Assembly (NCBI GenBank): GCA_031283015.1
Contig: JAITCQ010000002.1
Span: forward strand, 1 to 33,152
Length of the DNA stretch: 33,152 nt
From: Candidatus Methanoplasma sp.
GTDB taxonomy: Archaea > Thermoplasmatota > Thermoplasmata > Methanomassiliicoccales > Methanomethylophilaceae
Direction: 5' to 3'
The translations under genes were made by a program, and so were the position numbers. The notes under the pieces were generated by a model that saw nothing but the letters and a program-made list of their open reading frames with translations, was not told the DNA's origin and did not search any database. Shown piece by piece: positions 6,414 to 12,450 of this stretch. The first letter of the stretch is position 1. Each line of letters opens with the position of its first letter.

Positions 6414-6923
6414 TCAGGTCAGGATTATCATGGGGGCTTTCTGAGGCCCGGTGCTGCCGCAGGAGAATACGGCGAGGGTAGAGACCGATGGGTCGATCAC
6501 GACCGCGAACCCGATCTCGTCGCCGAATATACCGACATGGGTCTTTATGTCCGTATCGGAAAGATAACATCCTATCCCGAGATGCGAGTGGTACCATCCG
6601 ACGACGGCGTTCCCTTCGCATCTGTCGATAGAAGCAAAAAGGTCCTCTATGTCCTCTTTTTTGAATCTAACGCTCGCCTCATCCGCATCCAGACCGGACG
6701 TCGCCGTGTCCGTCGCTTTTGCGTACGTCCCCTCGCCGTCCTTCATCACATATCCGATCAGCAGACCCATCACCTCTTTGTTCTCAAGATATCCTCTTTC
6801 CGCATGGTCGGTCATTGATGTTATCGCATCCTCGCTCACAAAGAGCGAGACGCCTTTCACCGGCCTTGTTCTGAATTCCAGGTCCGGCGTGTCGGCCGAG
6901 ATTATCTTAGGCACGGCGCCCAC
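6414..6923 (-). CDS. Rpn11-like JAMM/MPN+ deubiquitinase-type metalloprotease
   Basis: The protein has 169 residues from GTG 6923; GTG 6914, which follows GGTGG, is an alternative. It contains a complete JAMM active site: Glu50 in NKEVMGLLIG, then H112-x-H114-x7-S122-x2-D125 within VVGWYHSHLGIGCYLSDTD. These residues bind zinc and activate water. The stretch closely resembles the eukaryotic proteasomal deubiquitinase Rpn11 (GWYHSHPGFGCWLSGVD, from memory) more than bacterial RadC or Mec+-type JAMM proteins. It is the last of four minus-strand genes (E1, ubiquitin-like, E2, JAMM) and its start overlaps the E2 gene by 17 bp. The likely roles are trimming the Ubl precursor after Gly-Gly and cutting isopeptide bonds to Ubl. 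The catalytic residues are all present; the substrate assignment is inference from the operon. Confidence 0.9.
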   Translation of the reverse strand: MGAVPKIISADTPDLEFRTRPVKGVSLFVSEDAITSMTDHAERGYLENKEVMGLLIGYVMKDGEGTYAKATDTATSGLDADEASVRFKKEDIEDLFASIDRCEGNAVVGWYHSHLGIGCYLSDTDIKTHVGIFGDEIGFAVVIDPSVSTLAVFSCGSTGPQKAPMIILT

Positions 6924-7392
6924 CGTATCTTACTTCGGCCTCGAATTTGGGCTTGTTCTTTACGTGCCACTTTGCGGCCTCCATGCAGGATTCCGTGCCG
7001 TACGGGTTCAAAGGATTCGGATCCGCGATCAGTTGCTCCACGCCCTTCACGAACGACAGCAGCGACGAACCGAACGACCAGTTGTCAAGGGTCTTGACGC
7101 AGACGAAGCCCCCGTCCTCGGGCATCATTATGTTCGGGTGGAAAATGGGAGTCATCCATTTGGCCCTCGGCCTTTCATAAGGGTACTCCTCCGACACGAC
7201 GATCATGAAGGTGTGTTCGCCGCCCACCTCGTCCTTGGATATCCTGGCCGGGGTGTTCTTGAGCGCTATGCTTATCTCGATCGGGAACCCCGCGCCCTCC
7301 GGAACGGCCTTTATCCTCATCCCGAGATGATCGTTCAGTCCGAGGATCTCATTGTTGATCCTTCTTATCAGCACTGGCCTTACAAGGCCCAT
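6907..7392 (-). CDS. E2 ubiquitin-conjugating enzyme-like protein
   Basis: The protein has 161 residues with a full UBC fold: an N-terminal helix (RRINNEILGL), a beta sheet, YPYERP (70-75), the HPN motif (H85-P86-N87) and the putative catalytic Cys98 in GGFVCVKTL. After it come DNWSFGSSLLSFVKGVEQLIADPNPLNPYG, matching the eukaryotic E2 pattern of Trp, the helix, and PNP. The HPN-to-Cys spacing is three residues longer than in typical ubiquitin E2s, an insertion in the loop IMMPEDGG. An E2 takes the activated Ubl from the E1 as a thioester and passes it to lysines. The gene starts 1 bp after the Ubl gene ends. No partner E3 gene is nearby. The residues of the active site are seen; activity is inferred. 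Confidence 0.92.
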   Translation of the reverse strand: MGLVRPVLIRRINNEILGLNDHLGMRIKAVPEGAGFPIEISIALKNTPARISKDEVGGEHTFMIVVSEEYPYERPRAKWMTPIFHPNIMMPEDGGFVCVKTLDNWSFGSSLLSFVKGVEQLIADPNPLNPYGTESCMEAAKWHVKNKPKFEAEVRYGGRRA

Positions 7393-7393
7393 G

Positions 7394-7636
7394 TCAGCTC
7401 CCGCCTTCCGGATCGGGGATCATTTCGATGGTGTCGCCCTCTCTGAGGTTTATCTCGTCGATGCTCTGTCTCTTGTTGAGAAGCTTCGATCCTTTTCTGA
7501 GGACGTAGGCTCCCGCATCTTTCCCCCAATACTCTGCGGCAGTGTCGATTATGTCCTCCACTGACTCATACGGCTCAAGCTCCATCCTTATGGATGAGTT
7601 GTTCAGCGTGTTAACCACGGTAACTTTTACGGTCAT
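7394..7636 (-). CDS. Ubiquitin-like modifier with Gly-Gly-Ser tail
   Basis: The protein has 80 residues and a beta-grasp pattern: a first hairpin (VKVTVVNTLNNSSIRMEL), a helix (SVEDIIDTAAEYW), a KLLNK turn and a final strand LREGDTIEMIP. It ends in EGG followed by a single Ser (G78-G79-S80). Ubiquitin-type modifiers need a free C-terminal Gly-Gly, so removal of one residue would mature it. A JAMM protease that could do this is encoded two genes downstream. Its gene overlaps the E1 gene by 4 bp and the E2 gene follows after 1 bp, which implies tight coupling. Without its neighbours it could be mistaken for a ThiS/MoaD/SAMP-type sulfur carrier. The E2 and the Rpn11-like partner argue for protein conjugation. 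Confidence 0.88.
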   Translation of the reverse strand: MTVKVTVVNTLNNSSIRMELEPYESVEDIIDTAAEYWGKDAGAYVLRKGSKLLNKRQSIDEINLREGDTIEMIPDPEGGS

Positions 7637-8412
7637 TCTGATTCCTCCGTGAAGTGATTCGGGCAGCCGCTGTCCTCCGGGATCTCAAGATCCGTCGTTG
7701 TCCCCGACAGCCCGTCATAGTACATTACGTTCCTAAGACACAATTCCCTTCTTCCTGATAATATTTTCATTGCTTCCCTGACCTGAATCGCGGCTATGAC
7801 GGAGGTCGTGGTGATCTCCGATGCGAGCTTCGGCATGAAGATTACGCCGTTCCCCGTGCATGAGAACCTTTCGTCGATGATCTTCAGGTGGCTGCCGTTG
7901 ATCCCGCATTCCAGGCAGGGGCCGGTCTCAAGCACGACCTGGACCTTCCCTCTGAACCCATCGGTGGCGCCGTCCACATAAGGGATGCCATGGTATCTTG
8001 CATGGGAGTTTACGTGAAGTCTCGCGGAGATGTTGTCGAGACATCCGAACACGATATCGAAGTTCCAGTCCTCCATATCCTGTATCCTTGAGACCACCGG
8101 GACTATCCTGGCCTCGGGATAGAGCGAGCCGGCCCTTTCCGCGACGGTCTCCGCTTTCTTTCTGCCGCCGTCACCCTCTCTAAAGAAGACGCATCTGCTG
8201 AGGTTGGATGCGACGACCTCATCCATATCAGCAACGGTGACGTTCCCGAACCCCGCGAGCAGCAAGCATTTCACAACCTCGTTCCCCAATGCGCCGGCAC
8301 CTACCACGAGACATCTGGTCTTCCGTATGCTGTCCATGTCAAGCCAGTCTATCCTCCTCATCCTGTCGAATCGATCGGTGTCGTATTCCCTTGCCTTCAC
8401 GCTAACCTTCAC
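7633..8412 (-). CDS. E1-like ubiquitin-activating enzyme (ThiF/UBA family)
   Basis: The protein has 259 residues. Its adenylation domain shows the ATP motif GAGALGNE (38-45), DMDEV (Asp64), SNLSR (Asn70, Arg73), GGRKKAE (Lys85-86) and CLDN (Asp126). A zinc-type pair C166-x2-C169 is present, but the second pair appears as C250-x2-H253. Cys185 in RFSCTGNG lies where eukaryotic UBA enzymes carry the catalytic Cys (xCTxR/N), and TTTSVIAAIQVREAMKI matches the following helix. It would adenylate the Ubl C-terminus and hold it as a thioester for the E2. No separate second-catalytic-cysteine or ubiquitin-fold domain is visible, so it is a compact E1. The start is GTG 8412; GTG 8400 fits the TATA box at 8421-8430 better (leaderless, 255 residues). 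It is the first gene of the operon. Confidence 0.9.
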   Translation of the reverse strand: MKVSVKAREYDTDRFDRMRRIDWLDMDSIRKTRCLVVGAGALGNEVVKCLLLAGFGNVTVADMDEVVASNLSRCVFFREGDGGRKKAETVAERAGSLYPEARIVPVVSRIQDMEDWNFDIVFGCLDNISARLHVNSHARYHGIPYVDGATDGFRGKVQVVLETGPCLECGINGSHLKIIDERFSCTGNGVIFMPKLASEITTTSVIAAIQVREAMKILSGRRELCLRNVMYYDGLSGTTTDLEIPEDSGCPNHFTEESE

Positions 8413-8420
8413 TCGCTTTT

Positions 8421-8430
8421 CGTATAAACT
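8421..8430 (-). promoter_or_regulatory. TATA box for the ubiquitin-like operon
   Basis: On the minus strand AGTTTATACG is centred about 25 bp upstream of GTG 8400 and only 13 bp upstream of GTG 8412. This spacing suggests a leaderless message starting at 8400, making the shorter E1 start likely. Confidence 0.5.
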
Positions 8431-8605
8431 GTTGGCGGTGGGGGATATGCGGCCGTTTTAGCTTCAATAAAATAAGATCTCTGACGCAAAATAACGGGCG
8501 CAGGCCCGGTCCCGCATCATAACAACGGGTTCACTTTCGGTCAATTCGGAGCCCCCCCTAATAGGCTTTTAAGCATGTGTGAGAATGGAGCGGCGGCCGT
8601 TTTGG
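8431..8605. other. Spacer upstream of the ubiquitin-like operon, with plus-strand promoter-like site
   Basis: No gene was recognised. TTTTAA (8567-8572), preceded by a C/A-rich stretch, could be a plus-strand TATA box giving a transcript from about 8597 into the small ORF at 8606. Confidence 0.35.
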
Positions 8606-8746
8606 ATGGGAAGCCCGGGTTCGGTGTCTTCCGACAGACGGCGAACCCGGGACCATCTGGCAGGAGGTGATAACATCGCTGAGAACCAGAACGCCCCGAA
8701 TATACGTATTGTAATCAAGGACGTGATCATTACGATCCGTCACTGA
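8606..8746 (+). CDS. Possible small ORF with internal perfect Shine-Dalgarno
   Basis: ATG 8606 opens a 46-codon frame ending at TGA 8744-8746. A TTTTAA box lies about 35 bp upstream. Within it, AGGAGGTGAT (8662-8671), a perfect match to the anti-Shine-Dalgarno of 16S rRNA, stands just before ATC GCT GAG AAC (8675 on). If ATC, or an ATG since mutated, were the start, the peptide would be 23 residues ending in IKDVIITIRH. A 10-bp hairpin CCCGGGTTCG/CGAACCCGGG (8614-8651) sits ahead of the ribosome-binding site and an 8-bp hairpin follows at 8784-8803. I do not recognise the peptide. It may be a real small protein, a leader, or the remnant of a gene. Confidence 0.3.
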   Translation: MGSPGSVSSDRRRTRDHLAGGDNIAENQNAPNIRIVIKDVIITIRH

Positions 8747-8783
8747 TCCGATACGAAGCAAACTCTAATCTGCGTTGCGGGTC

Positions 8784-8803
8784 CGGTCCCCTCCGGGGGA
8801 CCG
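8784..8803 (+). terminator. Strong GC hairpin after the small ORF
   Basis: CGGTCCCC and GGGGACCG form an 8-bp stem with a TCCG loop. It is followed by TTACACCTTCTGCC rather than a clean T run, so it may be a terminator or just a structured 3' end. The rest of 8747-8943 holds nothing else recognisable. Confidence 0.35.
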
Positions 8804-8973
8804 TTACACCTTCTGCCTGTAAGTCTATCCTACTGCATCCTTAAAAACTCTTTTATCTGCGGGATACGGGAATATCCGCGGCCCGCCGGGCGTCGGATGC
8901 CGCCGTGTGCGGCTGGGCAGTCTGTCCATACGGTCGTTAAAAGACTATAAACTATGAGAACGATGAAGCTTCG

Positions 8974-9171
8974 ATGCACACAAAACTGCCTGAGCACGAC
9001 CACTGCAGATTCTGCGGGGACCCCGTACCTTTCGAGCAGGCCTACTGCACCGAGGACTGCTATTGGAAGGACCATGCCAGAACGAAAAAGGAGAAGAAGA
9101 ACAATATCCTCTTCGTTCTGATCACGGGAGCGAGCGTGGCGGTCATAATGGCCGCCGGCATTCTTTTGTGA
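8974..9171 (+). CDS. Small zinc-ribbon membrane protein (DUF2116-like)
   Basis: The protein has 65 residues. The N-terminal half has a zinc-ribbon pattern C11-x2-C14 ... C25-x3-C29 (HCRFCGDPVPFEQAYCTEDC). A lysine-rich linker then leads into a single transmembrane helix at about residues 44-65. This layout is that of the archaeal DUF2116 family, whose function is unknown. The ATG is 26 bp downstream of a TATA box (CTATAA, 8945-8950), indicating a leaderless gene. It converges on folP with 7 bp between stop codons. Confidence 0.75.
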   Translation: MHTKLPEHDHCRFCGDPVPFEQAYCTEDCYWKDHARTKKEKKNNILFVLITGASVAVIMAAGILL

Positions 9172-9178
9172 CCCGCTT

Positions 9179-9982
9179 TCACAGGCGGCGGTCCTGGCCG
9201 AGGTACGGCAGGACCCTTCGTACATTGTGCACCCTCAGTATGCCTGCGCCGCTGTCCGCCGCCGCTTTGGCGGCGGCGGCGGTCGCGTCGTCCCTGTCCA
9301 TGCCTGGATAATATTTTGAAAGGAACCTTTTTCTGGACGGTCCAATGAGCACAGGATACCCATTGCCGAACCATCCGCTGTTCTCTATGATCGCCATGTC
9401 CTGTTCGGCGGTCTTCCCGAAGCCGACGCCCGGATCAAGGATGATGTTCCTTTCCTTCATCCCTTTGGCGACGGCGTGCTCCGCCCTTTCGGAGAGGAAC
9501 CTTTTGATCTCCGGAAGGGCATCGCCCGTCATCATATCCGTTCCCAGCGTCTTCGGCGTTCCGTGCATGTGCATGATCACCGTCTGGACGTCATAAGATA
9601 CCGCGACGTCCACCATCCTTTCGTCCCTCAGCCCGCAGATGTCGTTTATGACAGAGGCTCCGGCCTTTACCGCCTCCTCCGCGACGGCGGGTTTCGAGGT
9701 GTCTATCGATACGGGAATTCCTACGGACGGCGCAAGCTCCCTTATCACTTCTATGACCCTTCTTATCTCCTCTTCCGCCGGCACTGGGTCAGAACCGGGC
9801 CTCGTGGATTCCCCGCCGATGTCCAGGATGTCTGCGCCGTCCTCAACGAGACGAAAAGCATGTTCCAGCGCGCTCTTTTTGGAAAGATGCGCTCCCCCGT
9901 CCGAGAAGGAGTCGGGGGTCACGTTCAGTATTCCCATTATCAACGGGCGGCCCGCCCTTTCCCGAAGGTCGGAAAGGCGCAT
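9179..9982 (-). CDS. folP: Dihydropteroate synthase
   Basis: The protein has 267 residues with all DHPS signatures in order: IMGILNVTPDSFSDGG (pABA/pterin loop 1), DIGGESTRPGSDPV (loop 2), SIDTSKPAVAEEA, INDICG, MHMHGTP, ILDPGVGFGKT, GPSRKRFL and the terminal RVHNV. It condenses a hydroxymethyl-dihydropterin pyrophosphate with p-aminobenzoate, or an arylamine relative in methanopterin synthesis. The gene is 2 bp downstream of the HdrD-like gene, so it probably shares the larA-hdrD-folP message. Which pterin it makes cannot be told from this window. Confidence 0.93.
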   Translation of the reverse strand: MRLSDLRERAGRPLIMGILNVTPDSFSDGGAHLSKKSALEHAFRLVEDGADILDIGGESTRPGSDPVPAEEEIRRVIEVIRELAPSVGIPVSIDTSKPAVAEEAVKAGASVINDICGLRDERMVDVAVSYDVQTVIMHMHGTPKTLGTDMMTGDALPEIKRFLSERAEHAVAKGMKERNIILDPGVGFGKTAEQDMAIIENSGWFGNGYPVLIGPSRKRFLSKYYPGMDRDDATAAAAKAAADSGAGILRVHNVRRVLPYLGQDRRL

Positions 9983-9984
9983 GG

Positions 9985-11082
9985 TCAGAGGCTGCCGTCA
10001 ACCAATTCCGTCAGATCGATTACCTTCACCTTGCGGTCTCCCGCCGCGGCTGTGAGGTTAGCGACGCAGAACGGACAGGTCGTGACTATCACGTCGGCAA
10101 AGTTCGCCTCATCCAGTCTTGTTCCGGCGATGTCCTTTGCCTCCTCCGGATAGGCGGACCTCACTCCTCCGCCTCCGCCGCAGCAGTGGCTTGCGGATTT
10201 GTTGAACTTCATCTCCTTGAAACTGATCTCCGGGAACTTCTTTAGCACTTCCCTCGGCGCGTCGTAGACCTTGCAGTGCCTTCCGAGGTGGCAGGGGTCG
10301 TGATATGTTACCTTAACATTACCCAGCGGTTTCAGTTTGAGGTCCTGTTTCGCCAGGAACTCCGCCATGTGCAGCACTTTGAACGGAACGTCCACGAACT
10401 TGGGGTACTCGATCTTGAACATCCGGTAACAGCCGGCGCAGGAGAGGATCAGCGTCTCGATCCCGAGCGCCTTTATCGCCTCCACGTTCTTCTCCATCAG
10501 CCTGACGCTTTCTTTCTCGTCGACGCCGATCCTTTGGAGGACCGAGCCGCAGCACACCTCGTCAAGGGTGGTGAAGTCCGCGCCGAGCTTCTTCAGTATA
10601 GACAGCGAGGCGGCGGCGATCTTTTTTTCTCGGTAGGTCGCTGTGCATCCCGCGAAGTATCCTATCTTTGCCTTGCGGGGTTCGATTCCTAGGGTCTTGA
10701 CCACAGATACCTTTTCCGAATACGGGTTGTCGTATTTGAGGACGCTTTCCGCGACGGCCTTATGTTTCGGAAGTATGTGCCCGCTCTCCACGAGGTCGGA
10801 GCGGCACAGCTCTATCACTTCCACGATGTCGACGTTCGAGGGGCAGCGCCTCACGCAGTCCGCGCATGTGGTGCAGGTGTACATGTTCTCCACGACGGAA
10901 TCGTCGGCCTTCAGGTCCCCGGTGAGGAGTCCGTACGTGATGATCATCCTTCCTCTCGACACCGCCGAGTCCCATCCGATCGACTTGAACGACGGACACA
11001 CGGCCTTGCAGAATCCGCACATGGTGCAGGTGGTCAGCGCGTCTTTTACTTTCTTTATCTTATCTGCTTTGAACTCACTCAT
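9985..11082 (-). CDS. HdrD/GlcF-like iron-sulfur oxidoreductase
   Basis: The protein has 365 residues from ATG 11082; a TTG nine bases upstream is an alternative. Two [4Fe-4S] ferredoxin motifs stand at the N-terminus: C19-x2-C22-x2-C25-x3-C29 and C70-x2-C73-x2-C76-x3-C80. Two CCG domains follow: GCTA...VCCGS...SCAGC, and DPCH...HCCGGGGG...TCPFC. This is the layout of heterodisulfide reductase subunit D and of glycolate/lactate oxidase iron-sulfur subunits. HdrD reduces CoM-S-S-CoB at a non-cubane cluster held by CCG cysteines. The gene begins 1 bp after the LarA homologue ends, which fits a hydroxyacid-linked role as well as a methanogenic one. No HdrE, GlcD or LldE-type flavoprotein partner is adjacent. 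Confidence 0.85.
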   Translation of the reverse strand: MSEFKADKIKKVKDALTTCTMCGFCKAVCPSFKSIGWDSAVSRGRMIITYGLLTGDLKADDSVVENMYTCTTCADCVRRCPSNVDIVEVIELCRSDLVESGHILPKHKAVAESVLKYDNPYSEKVSVVKTLGIEPRKAKIGYFAGCTATYREKKIAAASLSILKKLGADFTTLDEVCCGSVLQRIGVDEKESVRLMEKNVEAIKALGIETLILSCAGCYRMFKIEYPKFVDVPFKVLHMAEFLAKQDLKLKPLGNVKVTYHDPCHLGRHCKVYDAPREVLKKFPEISFKEMKFNKSASHCCGGGGGVRSAYPEEAKDIAGTRLDEANFADVIVTTCPFCVANLTAAAGDRKVKVIDLTELVDGSL

Positions 11083-11083
11083 C

Positions 11084-12325
11084 TTACTCAACTCTGGGTA
11101 TTGTTACGCTTCCATCCATCAGCACTATTACTCTTCCCTCCGGCCTCTGCCTGAGAGCTTCTTTAACGGCGGCGTCCACCGTCGGGAAGGGCGTGATGTT
11201 CGCCGCCCTTATCATCTCCGGGTCCAGATCGGTCACCGCCCATATCTCTGCCCAGACTGCTATCTCTGCCATCTTCGCCGCTTTGTGATAACCGAGCTTG
11301 TACTCCTTGCTCAGGTTCTCAAGCACCTTCTCCGGATCTTTGGACGAGGAAAGCTGAGTCAGGAACGTTGCGTGTCCCACGCCCTCCCTGCATTTGGATA
11401 CCATTATTATCTTGCCGCCGTCCTTGAGCGCCCACTTGCCGTTGTCCAGGGCCTTCTGGGATTGGTACAGGTCCACGTCCATGGGGTACGGCGCCACCGA
11501 TATCACTATGTCGGCCTTCTCGGGTATCGGGACGGAGAACACCTGGTTGGCCCATTCCACCGCACGGTCGAAAGCCGGGTTCAGGCTTCCCGATGCCACT
11601 TTGTAGATGTGCTGGTGGCGGTCGAGCACCATCTGTATGGAGAATATCTCCTTTCCTTTGACCACTTCCAAAGCGTCCATCATGTCCTCGTGCACGGGGT
11701 TGCCTTCCAGTACCAGGGACTGCGCCTCCTTCCTCATGGCCAGTTTGTGGTTGGTCTCTATCGTTAAGAACGACGCCACGCCGGGCAGGAAGGATTTCCT
11801 TCCTCCCGTGTATCCCGCGAAGTAGTGGGGCTCGACGCTTGTGATTATCACGAGTCTGTCGGCCTCCACGGCAATCTTGTTGACCTCCATGGGGGTGCCG
11901 TTCTTCGATCTGCCGAGGTTCACGCACTCGGATTTCTTTGCGTCATGAGATATGATCCTGTCCTTTAGGGATTGATAATGTTTTCCGAACACGAAGTCGT
12001 ACTCTTCCGGCGTCATGTCCCGGTGGGTGCCGGTGGCGATAAGATATCTGGCCTTACGGAGGTCCATCCTTTTCGAAAGCGCGTCGAACACTTTCGCGGT
12101 AGGCGTCGGCCTTGTTCCGTCGTTGACAATGAAAACGATGTCCTTCCCACCTTCCAGGAATTTGGACAGCGACGCGTACCCTATGGGGTTGTCGATGGAT
12201 TCGTTTATCACCGTGTCCGGGTCCCTGCATTCGACGTCCATTGGATAGAATGTTCCGATGTAGTTCTTATCCGGGACCTCGGTCCTTTGGACCCCGTCCT
12301 TGCCGTATTTGATATCTAGCTTCAT
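11084..12325 (-). CDS. larA: LarA-family nickel-pincer racemase homologue
   Basis: The protein has 413 residues from ATG 12325. The longer frame to 12400 would start upstream of the TATA box at 12355-12363 and is unlikely. LarA signatures are present: VNDGTRPTPTAKV (Asp/Arg substrate loop), IATGTHRDMT (catalytic His region) and EPHYFAGYTGGRKSFLPGV, which holds the second His and the Lys that anchors the nickel-pincer pyridinium cofactor. The family racemises lactate or related 2-hydroxyacids. The cofactor makers LarB, LarC and LarE are not in the window. It is transcribed with the HdrD-like gene, so a 2-hydroxyacid racemisation and oxidation pair is possible. The substrate is not determined. 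Confidence 0.87.
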   Translation of the reverse strand: MKLDIKYGKDGVQRTEVPDKNYIGTFYPMDVECRDPDTVINESIDNPIGYASLSKFLEGGKDIVFIVNDGTRPTPTAKVFDALSKRMDLRKARYLIATGTHRDMTPEEYDFVFGKHYQSLKDRIISHDAKKSECVNLGRSKNGTPMEVNKIAVEADRLVIITSVEPHYFAGYTGGRKSFLPGVASFLTIETNHKLAMRKEAQSLVLEGNPVHEDMMDALEVVKGKEIFSIQMVLDRHQHIYKVASGSLNPAFDRAVEWANQVFSVPIPEKADIVISVAPYPMDVDLYQSQKALDNGKWALKDGGKIIMVSKCREGVGHATFLTQLSSSKDPEKVLENLSKEYKLGYHKAAKMAEIAVWAEIWAVTDLDPEMIRAANITPFPTVDAAVKEALRQRPEGRVIVLMDGSVTIPRVE

Positions 12326-12354
12326 TATTGACCGACCATGTGGATTGTCTATTC

Positions 12355-12363
12355 TAATATTAA
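12355..12363 (-). promoter_or_regulatory. TATA box for larA-hdrD-folP
   Basis: On the minus strand TTAATATTA is centred about 34 bp before the ATG at 12325, giving a leader of only a few bases. This supports the short LarA start. Confidence 0.5.
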
Positions 12364-12450
12364 TTATTACTTGAGGGCGGCCGTAGGCCGCGTTGTTCAA
12401 AGCGTATCCGGAGTGATATTCTTATCTAACGAGCGTATACGTTCCCAATA

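Noticed and set aside
7394..7636. Ubl gene as a ThiS/MoaD-type sulfur carrier
   Set aside because: Sulfur carriers end in Gly-Gly without a tail and do not come with an E2 and a Rpn11-like JAMM protease in one operon.
8974..9171. DUF2116-like protein as a RING E3 for the ubiquitin-like system
   Set aside because: It has one four-Cys cluster and a membrane helix, not the eight-ligand RING cross-brace.
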